Source: Musa acuminata AAA Group (lineage: Eukaryota; Streptophyta; Magnoliopsida; Zingiberales; Musaceae). From it: a stretch of DNA of 64,000 bases. The stretch lies in assembly GCF_036884655.1 (NCBI RefSeq), contig NC_088355.1, forward strand, positions 21,020,001 to 21,084,000, written 5' to 3'. Shown piece after piece: positions 47,013 through 58,618 of the stretch. The number at the start of each line of letters is the position of its first letter. Position 1 is the first letter of the stretch. The notes below the pieces were generated by a model, which was given only the letters and a program-made list of their open reading frames with translations, had not been told where the DNA came from and did no database searches. A program made the position numbers and the translations under genes.

Positions 47013-49970
47013 GATGATGACAACCACTTGATGACGGAGTTAAACTTAACTCCCGGAGTTTAAACAAACTCCCCCTATCAATATGCCATATTGATAGAAC
47101 CTCGAATTCAAACTGAATTCAAGTCATTGCAATATTCATCATGAATACTTGCAATACGTCAACATGAACATATGCATAAACTTATGCATCACATGTCATG
47201 TCATCAACATACTTTCATCAACATACTTCTCCCCCTTTGTCATCAACAAAAAGGAGAAGTATCACAATCAAGTGTTTGTGTGTGATATTGGTTCAACTCT
47301 TTGCATGAAAAAGATAGTATCAAGTTTTATCATCATGCAAGTTTGCTAATATCAACATGAAAAATTACGATGTAAGCTTTTGATATCATAACGCAAACAT
47401 TTCAAGTGTTTATCAATTGTAGCATTTCATCACATGGTAAGATATCAATGCGTAAAGTTACGATACAAGCTCTTGATATCTTAACGCATGATGCAAACAT
47501 GGCATAATGCAAGTTTGGCAATCATAGCATCAATTCATATATTTCTCACCCTTTGTTATCAACAAAACGGAGAACGATATAAGCAAATTTCAAGCATAAG
47601 TGCTTGTAATTATTCATGTCATAACTAGGTTCATGTCATTTTCCAACAGTGAGTGATAGGATATCAATTATACAAACATCTCAAGGAAAACATGACATGG
47701 AGATAGCTTTGAAAACTTCTTCCTTTTTCGTTATTATCTTTTTGCATGAAGGAGGAAGACTATTTGTGATACATGCTATTTGTGAGTTTACTTCGAGTGA
47801 AGTTAGAATCGATGAGAGATTAAATCATGCTTCATTTTTACAAGGACCAAGATATGTATGTGAAATAAATCCTTGCAAGTAAAAACACTTTCATCCATAT
47901 TCATCAAATCCATTTCTCAAAAAATATTTTTCACATGATGTGTGTATGAGAGATGTATTTGCTAGTTAATTACATATGTCAAAAATCAATGATATGAACT
48001 AAACTTGATATGACATATGCTTGTTAAGTTTGGAAGAGAGTGAACTTGATATGTTAGATTCAAGAGAATCCGAAAATGAAATTTGACTCTTTCTTCCATT
48101 CGGACAAGGTTTTGCTATAGATATTCAATTACAATCATGAAGGTAAAGCATGCTTGTTATCATGGAAGTTTTGTATTCAAGCACATAATTTTCAACAAGT
48201 AATTGTGTAAAATCATTATGCCAATCAAGTGATTCGATCATTCAATCAAGAAGGTTCGAAAAATAATTTTAACACGTTCAATTATTAGGACGTGTTTTTG
48301 CCATAGTTTTTCAAATACAATCATAAAGATAAGACATGCTCATCATCATGGTAGTATGATAGCAAGTTTACCATATACAAGCTAGCAAATTTTTTTTTTT
48401 TTTTTACATTTTAAGGCCCGCAAGCTAGCAATTTTGAGATGTTCAAGAAAGCAATTCTTGCTTCTTGAAATATAAGTTTTTCTAGATGTGCAAGTTAACT
48501 TTTTGCTTCTTGAGATAGGCAAGATAGCATTCCTTGGTGATGTTCAAGATAGCAATTTCTTCTCTTTTGAGAAGTGTAATTTTTACTTTCTTCTTGAATT
48601 GTGCAAGCTAGCTATCTCCCCTTTTGTCATTGTCAAAAAGAAGGGAAAAACCCTTTACATCAGTTTTTAAATCATGACAATGGTTAGTATCAATTTTATT
48701 TGTGCATCATTATATTTTCAAATTAAAACATGCACAATTTCAAAACATATAAACTCATTATTATATGCATGATTCCAAATCATCATTCATATTATTTCAA
48801 TCATTGTTTCATTCACCACTTATAGCTTATCATGCACAATATATAAAATCATCTAACATGATACAATCATTTATTTTCAAAATATTTATCACTTCATTTT
48901 AATTATGATTCCAAACATTTATCATTTAAAGCATTCATGATACACATCATAATAAAAAGCATATGCATTATTCCAAATCATAAATATTTCAAATCATCAT
49001 GGTATTAATTTGTCCCATTGCATCCTACTATGCATGATCGAAACTTCTCATTTGCATACATGCATTATTTCATTTCATCTCATAAGGAATATCAAGAAGA
49101 GTTATTGGATGATGAGATAAATATTTTATGAATACACAGAATATCATAAGTGTTTCATGTATTCATATTATCACATGAAGCATATTATCATTTTTAAGAT
49201 TCATAACATGAATAACGTTATTACTATTTCATCAAAATCAGTTTCGAGATTCACATAATATCATGAAATCATTAATCTCGATAAAATGGGAAAAACATTT
49301 TCTTTTTAAGTGATTCTTTTAACACATCATAAAAAAGAAAAACTCATTCATAATTCAAGTGATTTACAAGATATCATAAATGAATTTATCACTTGTATTT
49401 CACCAAAATCGAGAACTCTGGAGTTAGAAAATGATTGAAGCATTTAATCTGATTGAAGAATGATTCATATTTAAAGTGTAGCATTTGTCAAATCTGAAAT
49501 CATCAAGTATAACTTTAATATTTTCATTGCAACATTAAGCAAGGTTTCATTGAACATAATTTTGAATGACTCGTATAACTGCCTAAAACTTCTTTAGTTT
49601 TAATTTATGATTGACTTTATAATAGCATGCTCAAATCTTTATTCTTATGTCAAAACCATACATTATATTTAATAAACAAAGACAATGAAAAATATCAAGC
49701 CTTCCAGACAAAATCCATGTATCGTCATTGAAAAGCAATATGAAAATCATCAAAATATACATTCTTGCTTCTCAAGCACATAAATAAGATTAATCTCACT
49801 AGGTGTAAAATCATTAGATTTCTATCTTGCATTAACATAAGACATGCAATTTTCATTATCATTTTCAAGATTACAAGCATGATCATATTTTTGCATTTTC
49901 ATTGTTAAATTATTAAAAATATAATTTTCAAGAAAATTTAAAGAAAAAGAAAAATGCATCATGAAAAGCA
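47013..49970 (-). other. AT-rich non-coding region of B (no pol)
   Basis: Almost 3 kb between the purine tract and gag with no pol domain in any frame. The LTR-proximal third is the family 3' spacer with PPT-like repeats at about 47226, 47547 and 48614 and a CAAGCTAGCAA-type tandem repeat at 48400-48640. The gag-proximal half is collinear with 21176-22798 of F. Confidence 0.8.
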
Positions 49971-50825
49971 TCATGTAATTTCGAAGTAAATTAGGGGGAT
50001 TTCGATTACCTCATCATTGTAGGCTGTTAAGGCGTAGTTTGCCGCCTTGCTTTTGTTGACTTTCTCTTCTTCGGAGGAGCTCGATTCATCCCAATTTTTG
50101 TTCTTCTTCTTGCGTTTAAAGCAAGTAGTTTGATTCTTTTTGTTTTTTAATTTTCGTTTCATTTGTAGTTTAAGTTCACCATCACTTGAGCTTATGCTCG
50201 AGTGGTCTTCAAATGTTCTATGTCCCAAATCCTTCCTGTTCTTTGGAAGGTTGTTTTGTTCATCATTGTCCTCATCACTTGAGTCATCGCTCAAGTGGCA
50301 TTCATTTGTCCAGAGTTCAACATGTTCATCATGTGCATTGTACACCATTTCATATGTCATCAATGACCCAATTAGTTCTTCAAGTGGTAAGTTGTTTAGG
50401 TTTTTAGCTTCTTGTATTGCAGTTACTTTTGAATCCCACTTCTTAGAAAGTGAACGCAAAATCTTGTTTACGAGTTCAAAGTCCGAAAAACATTTTCCAA
50501 GAGCTCTTAAACTATTGACGACATCCGTGAAACGGGTGTACATGTCGCCTATAGTCTCGCTTGGTTGCATTCGAAAAAGCTCGAAATCATGCAATAAAAA
50601 GTTAACTTTCGAGTCTTTGACACTACTAGTTCCCTCGTGCGTGATTTCAAGTGTTCGCCAAATGTCAAAAGCTGTTTCGCACGTAGAAATCCGATTGAAC
50701 TCATTTTTGTCCAAAGCGCAAAATAAGGCATTCATAGCCTTTGCGTTTAAAGAGAAATACTTCTTCTCCAAATCCGACCATTCGTTCGTCGGTTTAGAGG
50801 GAAGTTGAAAGCTGTTTTCAAAAAC
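49971..50825 (-). pseudogene. Max gag without zinc knuckle (element B)
   Basis: An unbroken minus-strand frame of about 284 codons. It holds the UBN2-type Gag body (EWSDLEKKYFSLNAKAMNAL, IGDMYTRFTDVVNSLRALGK, PLEELIGSLMTYEM), an acidic serine-rich stretch (DDSSDEDNDEQ, ESSSSEEE) and the end PLIYFEIT with a stop. The knuckle position reads TTCFKRKKKN: C-x2-R, with no His or final Cys. The native start and roughly the first 50 residues are missing, because the frame runs into LTR sequence at 50820 and its only upstream start codon is a TTG. The clean frame suggests that the gag was still under selection, or was simply young, when B inserted. RNA packaging by this Gag would need a non-knuckle route. 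Confidence 0.88.
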
Positions 50826-53293
50826 CAAAAGCTGCGTTCGTTCAAAAACTATTATGATGCAAAAGCTAATTCTCAGTTTGTATCTAAGTGCAGTTTGCGT
50901 CTAAGCGCAGATTGCGTCTAAACTCAGATTTACGTCTAAACGCAGTTTTACGTCTAAACGCAGTTTTACGTCTAAACGCAGATTTACGTCTAAACGCAGA
51001 TTTACGTCTAAACGCAGATTTACGTCTAAATGCAGATTTACGTCTAAACTCAGATTTACGTCTAAACTCAGATTTACGTCTAAACGCAGATTTACGTCTA
51101 AACGCAGTTTTACGTCTAAACGCAGTTTTACGTCTAAACGCAGATTTACGTCTAAACGCAGTTTTACGTCTAAACGCAGTTTTACGTCTAAACGTAGATT
51201 TACGTCTAAACGTTGAAACTCGTTCGTAAAACTGTAGAGGACAGTTTGCAGTTATCAATAGGATCAAAATGTAAGTGTAAACTGCAAAGAAGCTCGTTCG
51301 TAAAAGCACGGAAGACAGTTCTGCAGAATCAAACGTAAACGTAAACTGTAATGTATGAAAATACGAATTTACGTCTGAATGCAGATTCGGAAGAACAGCA
51401 CTTAGAACTTGTTCGTGAAAGCGTAGAGAGCAGTAGTAATGAAGGAGGTTTGCAGTAATGATAAAGTGCTCGAGAATAAACGCAAACCAGAGATTTAGAG
51501 TGGTTCGGTCAGCCTTGACCTACTCCACTTTTGGCTTCCTCCACCGACGAGGTTGCCGACGTCAACTAGGGGCCTTCCTTCAATAGGCGAAGGCCAAACT
51601 GCCCTTTTACAATTTCTCTCCTTTTGACAGGCTCAGGAGACAACCTTTACAGACCTTTCTCTCCTCACTTTACAACTGAAAACTTGAAGAACAGAAGGAG
51701 GAGACTTGAAGGCTTTACACACTTTTGAGCTCTTAGAATCACAGAAAAGATCAAGATTTCGGTGTAGGTCTGTATCTTTTCAGTGCTGAATGGGTGGGGT
51801 ATTTATAGGCCCCAACCCAATTCAAAATTCGAGCTCAAAACGATCAAATCGATCAAATCCCAGAATTCTGGGATCAGGCGGTTGCACCTCTTGACTGGAG
51901 AGGTGGCACCGCCTGGCAGAGCTCGAAGACTGAGCTCAGGCGATTGCTCCTCTCTGCCAGAGCTCGAAGACTGAGCTCGATGGTTGCATCACCTGGCATA
52001 GCTCGAAGACTGAGCTCGGTGGTTGCATCACCTAGCAGAGCTCGAAATCTGAGCTCGGTGGTTGCATCACCTGGCAGAGCTCGAAACTGAGCTCAGGCTG
52101 ATGCACCTCTCTGCCAGAGCTCGAAGACTGAGCTTGGTGGTTGCATCACCTGGCAGAGCTTGAGACTGAGCTCAGGCTGATGCACCTCTCTGCCAGAGCT
52201 CGAAGACTGAGCTCGGTGGTTGCATCGCCTGGCAGAGCTCGAAACTTGAGCTTTGGCGGTGCTACCTCTTGACAGAGGAGGTTGCACCGCCCAGTCTAGC
52301 TCGAAGACTGAGCTCTGGGCGGTTGCACCTCTTGGCTGGGGCGGTTGCACCTCCCAGCCTCGCAGCCCTGGCGGTTGCACCTCCTGGCTGGGGCGGTTGC
52401 ACCGCCCAACCTCACAGCCCTGGCGGTTGCACCGCCTGGCTGGGGCGGTTGCACCTCCTGGTGCAATCAGGGTCCGAATGGTTCACTCCATTCGGCCCAA
52501 TTTGAATCTTTTCAGGGGCCCAATTGCCCCAAGATTAAGCTAATGGGATCACCTCCCATTTTCATGCTTAATCATCATGCTAACTACGATTAACTCTAAG
52601 ACAACTTCTGCAGCTTTGCTCCGATGCGTCAATCGCTTCTTCCGGCGAGTTTCCGGCCAACTTCCGTCGATCATCCGATAAACCCTCGGTGATCCTTCTG
52701 CGGACATCTGGCATACTCCTGGACTTTGCGACGATCCACTTGGCGAGTTCCGACGAGCTTCGCTTGGCAAGCTTCTGGACTTCTCGGATCTGTTCTCGCT
52801 GAACCTCCGACGACCGTCCGAACTTCCGTCGAACTCTCGAACTCCCAACGTGATCATGATCTTGACTCCGGCGCAACACCTGCTGCTTGTCTTACTCTTA
52901 TCGTAGTTAATCCTGCACAACAAATCAAAACTTCGATCGAGACAATTAATCCTAAGCAATTAACCAAGTTGTCCGACATGTCATTGGTCTCTCGACGCTT
53001 TGTCCGATTCTTCGGCGCATCGTCCTCTCCTGCAGCCTATTGCCCAATCGGCCAGTTGACTCTGCAACTCCGATATCCTTGGCACAATACCCGCTCTTCT
53101 TGGCCGAATGCCCGAGTTCATGGCCCGAAGCATTCTGTCGATACGTCGACCGATCCACCGGCCCGACGTCCAATCTTCTGACATGTTCCTTCGGCACAAC
53201 ATGATTTTCCTGCTTTAATTGTCTCATCCTGATCGAAGCATCCTGCGTCACTCAAAACGCAGATTAAATCATAAACATATATCAAGTAGTTTC
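50820..53293 (-). repeat. 5' Max LTR of B, main part
   Basis: Matches 44515-46980 closely. It lacks the outermost 64 or so bases (sense 3' end). Its junction with gag is at a shared AAAAAC. It is interrupted at 53293 by C and finished by 61999-62022. TATA at 51796-51809. Confidence 0.92.
50895..51212 (-). repeat. 18-bp minisatellite in 5' LTR of B
   Basis: Same unit as 44590-44890 with one more copy (about 17) and a different order of the GAT and GTT variants. Confidence 0.92.
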
Positions 53294-54788
53294 TGTTGGG
53301 AAATCATAGGGGGCGACATCATATGCGCAGCGGAAGAACAAGAAAACAAAAATCCCCGATTCCCAAAAAGATGTTCATCGTCGTGCGAAGATTGGTGCGC
53401 AAAATCCGCAAAAAACACAAAACTGCATATAAAGATTGTGTTACCTAGGGAGATCGTATATCCCTGTTTCCTTGCAGATCCTTAGGAGAGGGTGAAGGAG
53501 GTCAAGCGTCCTCCTCTCTAGCGGTGATCCACACAGCAGGGTTGCGACGACGCTCCTCAAAACTCCAGGCCTACTCTGAGGTGGAGAGGGAGAGGAGAAT
53601 AGGAAGGGCAAGCAAAGACTCTAGCCTATGAGGCTGTGAATCCCTCCTATTTATAGAGATCCCGTGTCAAAACCCTAATGGGTCCTTTCCCTAGTGGGTA
53701 TTGGATCTGCATCCAATAAGACAAGGGCTCCGTCGGATATCTCATATCCGAACCTCTACTCATCGCAATGCCTACCATATGTGTGTGACCCTCTAGGCCC
53801 AATATCGAGCTGGCCGTGAGTCATACGTGTCAGAACTCCTTCTAACTCAGTGAATTATTATCTCTGTAATAATTCACTCGACTCATCGACTACGGAAGTC
53901 CTAGGCCACTACGCCGTAGTCCCCAGACGATACAGGGGAATCCAATCCATTGGACCTGTCTGTCCTCAGTTACCATGTACCTATAGTCCCTCATCCATCT
54001 AATATCCCAGAGACCGTATATCGAGCATGGTGCTGTCAGACCCATACGGTTTCTACTCGAGTCTCGCTCTAATCGGATTCTCCCGGAGAACTCTTTCTCT
54101 CTCAACCCGAATGACCCTGGCCAGGGATTTGTCTGAGCAAGAACACATGGGATATTCCTCTCATGATACCGAGAGTGGATGATCCTCTATCGACACTCAA
54201 TAGCCCTCGTAAGGTCGACTACCACTCCCAATGACCAGTTGTACTAGATCTGGGAACAGCCAAACCTATAAGTCTAGTATCAAAGAGTGGAGCACTCATA
54301 CAGGACATCCTTGGTGTCTCAAGTCTAAGAACCAGATACACCACTAGGACTACGGAATCGTTGTCTGACAATAAGGCATCATCAACCATCCAGCATTCCG
54401 TAAGCGGATCAATCAGTGAACTCATTCTCCAATGAGCACCTGTACTGTATCCCTAGTGTCCCTACACGAGCAGCTATGAGACCAGCTGCATCCATCATAT
54501 GGACGGGTATACAGCACACCAGTCTATCCGGTTATCACGATGTCCCTCTCGAGTAACCTATGACCGGGATTATTTAGGATATGTGTTTAAAGGTGAATCG
54601 ATCTCATTATCGTGATCTCATCACGATCCGATTCCCATTGCACAAATCCAAGGACATCACAATATATATGCATTTATGCAATAGTTATAAAGTGATATAC
54701 GCCAAAATATAATAAGCAAAAAGATTCTGTATCAAGTCACACGTGCCATCACTCACGTGATTGGCTTGCTGGGCACTTATGACTAGCA
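53294..54788 (-). repeat. 3' Ang LTR of C
   Basis: 1,495 bp. TATA at 53645-53655. U3 carries two CACGTG boxes at 54740-54745 and 54754-54759. Inverted repeats CGGATAT/ATATCCG near 53732 and GAATTATTA/TAATAATTC near 53851 lie in R/U5-U3. Confidence 0.96.
54740..54759 (-). promoter_or_regulatory. Paired CACGTG boxes in Ang U3
   Basis: Two G-box/ABRE-type cores whose starts are 14 bp apart, next to a CCAAT motif. The 5' LTR has the same pair at 61945-61950 and 61959-61964. In plants such cores bind bZIP and bHLH factors; a role here is inferred. Confidence 0.5.
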
Positions 54789-54800
54789 ATCTCCCACTTG
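54789..54800 (-). other. Polypurine tract of C
   Basis: Reverse complement CAAGTGGGAGAT, abutting the 3' LTR. Confidence 0.9.
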
Positions 54801-54802
54801 AC

Positions 54803-57800
54803 CTAAAGCCAATCACCTATGTGTCTGATCCCCATCAGACCCCTGTGACGCTCAAAGACAAAATGAGACAACGGCTTTGTCAGTGGATCTGCAATGTTAT
54901 CTTCGGATGGAACTCTTTCCACTGCTACATCTCCTCGGGTTACGATCTCTCTTATAAGCTGGAACCTCCTCAGAACACTTCTGATAAGACCCGGGTTCCC
55001 TTATTTGAGTAATCACCCCATAGTTGTCGCAATATAAGGAAGTCGACTTGTCGCTATCCGTATCGACTCCCAAATCTGTGATGAACTTCTTCAACCAGAC
55101 TCCCTCCTTTGCTGCATCTGATGCAGCAATGTACTCCGCCTCTGTGGTCGAGTCAGCAGTGGTATCTTGCTTGGAACTCTTCCTGCACACTGCTCCTCCA
55201 TTCAAGATGTACACATACCTTGAATTCGACTTGCTATCATCGACATCCGACTGAAAACTTGAGTCAGTGTAGCCTTCAACCTTAAGGCTATTACCTCCAT
55301 ATACTAGTAAAAGATCCTTAGTCCTTCTTAAGTACTTAAGGATACACTTTACTGCTTTCCAGTGCTCCAAGCCTGGATTCGCCTGATACCTGCTCGTGAC
55401 ACTCAGAGCATGCGCTATATCAGGCCTAGTACATAGCATGACATACATGATAGACCCTATTGCTGAGGCATAAGGTATCATATTCATGTTTGCCCTTTGG
55501 AATTTTCCATGCCAAACCTTTTGACAATGGTTTTTATGTACCTGGACTGGGACAAGCCAAGCATCCTCTTGGATCTATCTCTATAGATTCTAATCCCCAA
55601 GATATAGGATGCTTCCCCTAAGTCCTTAATGGAGAAGTGTCTAGATAACCAAGTCTTTACAGTGGATAGCATTCCTACGTCATTCCCAATGATGAGGATA
55701 TCATCCACATATATCACCAAAAAGGTAATAGCGCTCCCACTTACCTTTCTTTATACACAAGGCTCATCTTCGTTCTTAACGAAGTCATAAGATCTGATTG
55801 CCTCATCAAATCTTATGTTCCAACTTCGGGAAGCTTGCTTTAGTCCATAAATGGATCTAAGCAACCTACACACCTTATCTGGGCAGTTCTTGGGCACGAA
55901 TCCCTCAGGTTGCATCATATACACCTCCTCCTCTAGGTTCCCGTTGAGGAATGCGGTTTTCACATCCATCTGCCAGATCTCATAATCATAGTGTGCTGCA
56001 ATAGCCAATAGAATTCTGATGGATTTTAGCATTGCTACGGGTGAGAAAGTTTCGTCGTAGTCAACACCTTGCCTTTGACGATACCCCTTAGCCACTAGCC
56101 TTGCTTTATAGGTCTCTACCTTTCCATCTACTCCGATCTTTTTCTTAAAGATCCACTTGCAACCGATGGGTACAATACCTTCGGGCGCATCAACTAGGTT
56201 CCAAACCTTATTGGAGTACATAGAATCCATCTCAGAATTCATGGCTTCTTGCCACTTCCCGGAGTCTATACTCATAATAGCCTCCTCGTAGGTCTGAGGA
56301 TCAATATCCTCTACATCCTCTGCTCTAATATGTCCCACATATCTCTCAGGAGGATGGGATACTCTATCAGACCTGCGTAAAGTTGATACTTGTGTATTAG
56401 GTACCTGAACAGACTCGGGCTGTAGAGTGGTGCTTGAGCTTGGTTCTCTAACTTCGCTCAACTCTATCATTCTCCCACTATCTCCGTCAAGAATGTGTTC
56501 CTTCTCAAGGAACACTGCTCTCTTAGCTACAAAGACCTTTTGGTCCTCGAGATGATAGAAGTAATACCCACAAGTTTCCTTGGGGTATCCCACAAATTTA
56601 CATCGCCCTGTCCTTGATTCTAACTTATCGGGGTTGTGTCTTTTAACATGGGCAGAGCAGCCCCAAATCTTAACAACCTTAAGATCAGGCTTCTTCCCTT
56701 TCCATATCTCATATGGTGTAGACATTACCGACTTAGTTGGAACTCTGTTCAGAAGGTAAGCTGCGGTTTCTAGGGCATATCCCCAGAATGAGATGGGTAG
56801 GTCAGCGAAACTCATCATGGACCGTACCATATCTAATAATGTACGATTTCTCCTTTCAGAGACACCATTGAGCTGAGGTGTATAAGGAGGTGTCCATTGG
56901 GATAATATCCCATGGTCCTTGAGGAAGTGAGTAAACTCTGTACTTAAGTACTCACCTCCTCGATCTGATCGAAGAGTTTTGATACTCTTTCCAGTCTGGT
57001 TCTCCACCTCATTCTTATACTCTCTGAATTTCTCAAAGGCCTCGGACTTGTACTTCATTAAGTACACATATCCATACCTTGAGAAATCATCAGTAAATGT
57101 AATGAAGTAGGAGTAACCTCCAATGGCATCAGTTGACATGGGTCCACATACATCACTATGTATGAGTTCCAACAACTCAGTGGCTCTCTCTCCAATTCCA
57201 CTAAATGGAGAGTTGATCAGTTTTCCACGAATGCAAGGCTCACAAGTTGCATATGACACATAGTCGAATGGATCTAGATATCCATCATTTAGCAACTTTT
57301 GAATCCTTCTTTCATGGATGTGACCTAGCCTACAATGCCACAGGTATGCACTGTTCAACTCATCTCGTTTCCTTTTGGACACATTTATATTCATGATATG
57401 TGGAGTGGTGTCTAACATAAATAAACCATTATGCAATGTTCCTTTCGTGATGATCTTATCATCTAATAATATCGAACAACCATTGTTCTCAAAAACAAAT
57501 TTATATCCACTAACTGTTAAACATGAAATGGAGATAATGTTTTTGATAATAGAAGGAACAAAATAACATGCATCTAATGCAATAAAAGCTCCACTAGGCA
57601 GATGTAGGGCGACCTCGCCAACAGCTAATACAGCAACTTTTGCTCCATTACCCATCTTGAGGTCCATCTCGCCTCTCTCTAGTCTCCTAGGCCTTGCCAG
57701 AACCTGCAACGAATTACATATATGATAAGCACTACCGGTATCTAATACCCATGTGTTATCATAAGAGTCTGACAAATGGAGACTGATCATGAATGTACCT

Positions 57801-58618
57801 GAAGCTTCATCAAGCTTTTGTTTCGCCCTTTCTGCAAGGTACTCTTTGCAGTTTCTCTTCCAGTGCCCATCTTTACCACAGTGGAAGCACTGGCCTTTGT
57901 CCTTTGTTGGGTCTTTCTTAGTAACCTTTGCTTTACCTTGTTTGCCCTTGCCCTTTCCCTTCTTAAGGGACCTTTCTGCTTTCCTTTTCTTTCTGGTCTC
58001 ACCAGTGTAGAGAACTGGCTTCTCTTTCTTAATAGTACTCTCTGCCTCCCTCAACATATTGAGGAGCTCTGGGAGAGTCACCTCAAGCTTGTTCATATTA
58101 AAGTTCATTATGAACTGTGAAAAGGAATCTGGTAGGGACTGAAGCACAATGTCCACACACAAGTTATCCTCTAGGACCATTCCTAGACCTGTGAGTTTCT
58201 CTATCCACTCAATCATCTTTAGGACATGGTTCTGAACCGGTGTCCCCTCAGTCATCCTAGCGCGGAAAAGACTCTTGGATATCTCATATCGTTGAGTCCT
58301 TCCCTGTTCCTCAAACAATTTACGGACATGTAGGAGAATGGATCTGGCATCCATCTTTTCATGTTGTCTCTGTAACTCTGGAGTCATAGAGCCCAACATA
58401 TAGCACTGAGCAAGAGTGGAGTCATCAATGTACTTCACGTAGCGAGCGATCTCATCCTCGCTTGCCCCTTCTTCGGGCGTAGGCATCACTGTATCAAGGA
58501 CGTACACGATTTTCTCCGCTGTGAGAACAATTCTCAAGTTACGGAGCCAATCCGTATAATTTGGACCAGTGAGGCGGTTGACATCAAGTATGCCACGTAA
58601 GGGATTTGAAAACGACAT
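54803..58618 (-). pseudogene. Ang gag-pol polyprotein of C (three lesions)
   Basis: Start ATG at 58618 ([16 protein letters not shown]), chosen because A and I begin at the same place; an ATG 24 bases upstream is not shared. From residue 1: UBN2 Gag to about 235, knuckle [14 protein letters not shown] at 244-257, protease DTGS at 293, integrase HHCC His428, His433, Cys459, Cys462 and D489, D552, E588, then RT with [10 protein letters not shown] (Asp885). The first frame ends at a TAA at 55751-55753 where A has a Tyr codon. RT continues with YVDDILIIG. A 70-bp deletion (relative to A) at about 55497 shifts the frame, and RNase H follows with TTEAEY and CDNYGVIT. Near 54977 the 8-bp deletion shared with A removes the RNase H tail. 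It supplies all enzymes for copying and insertion when intact. Confidence 0.96.
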
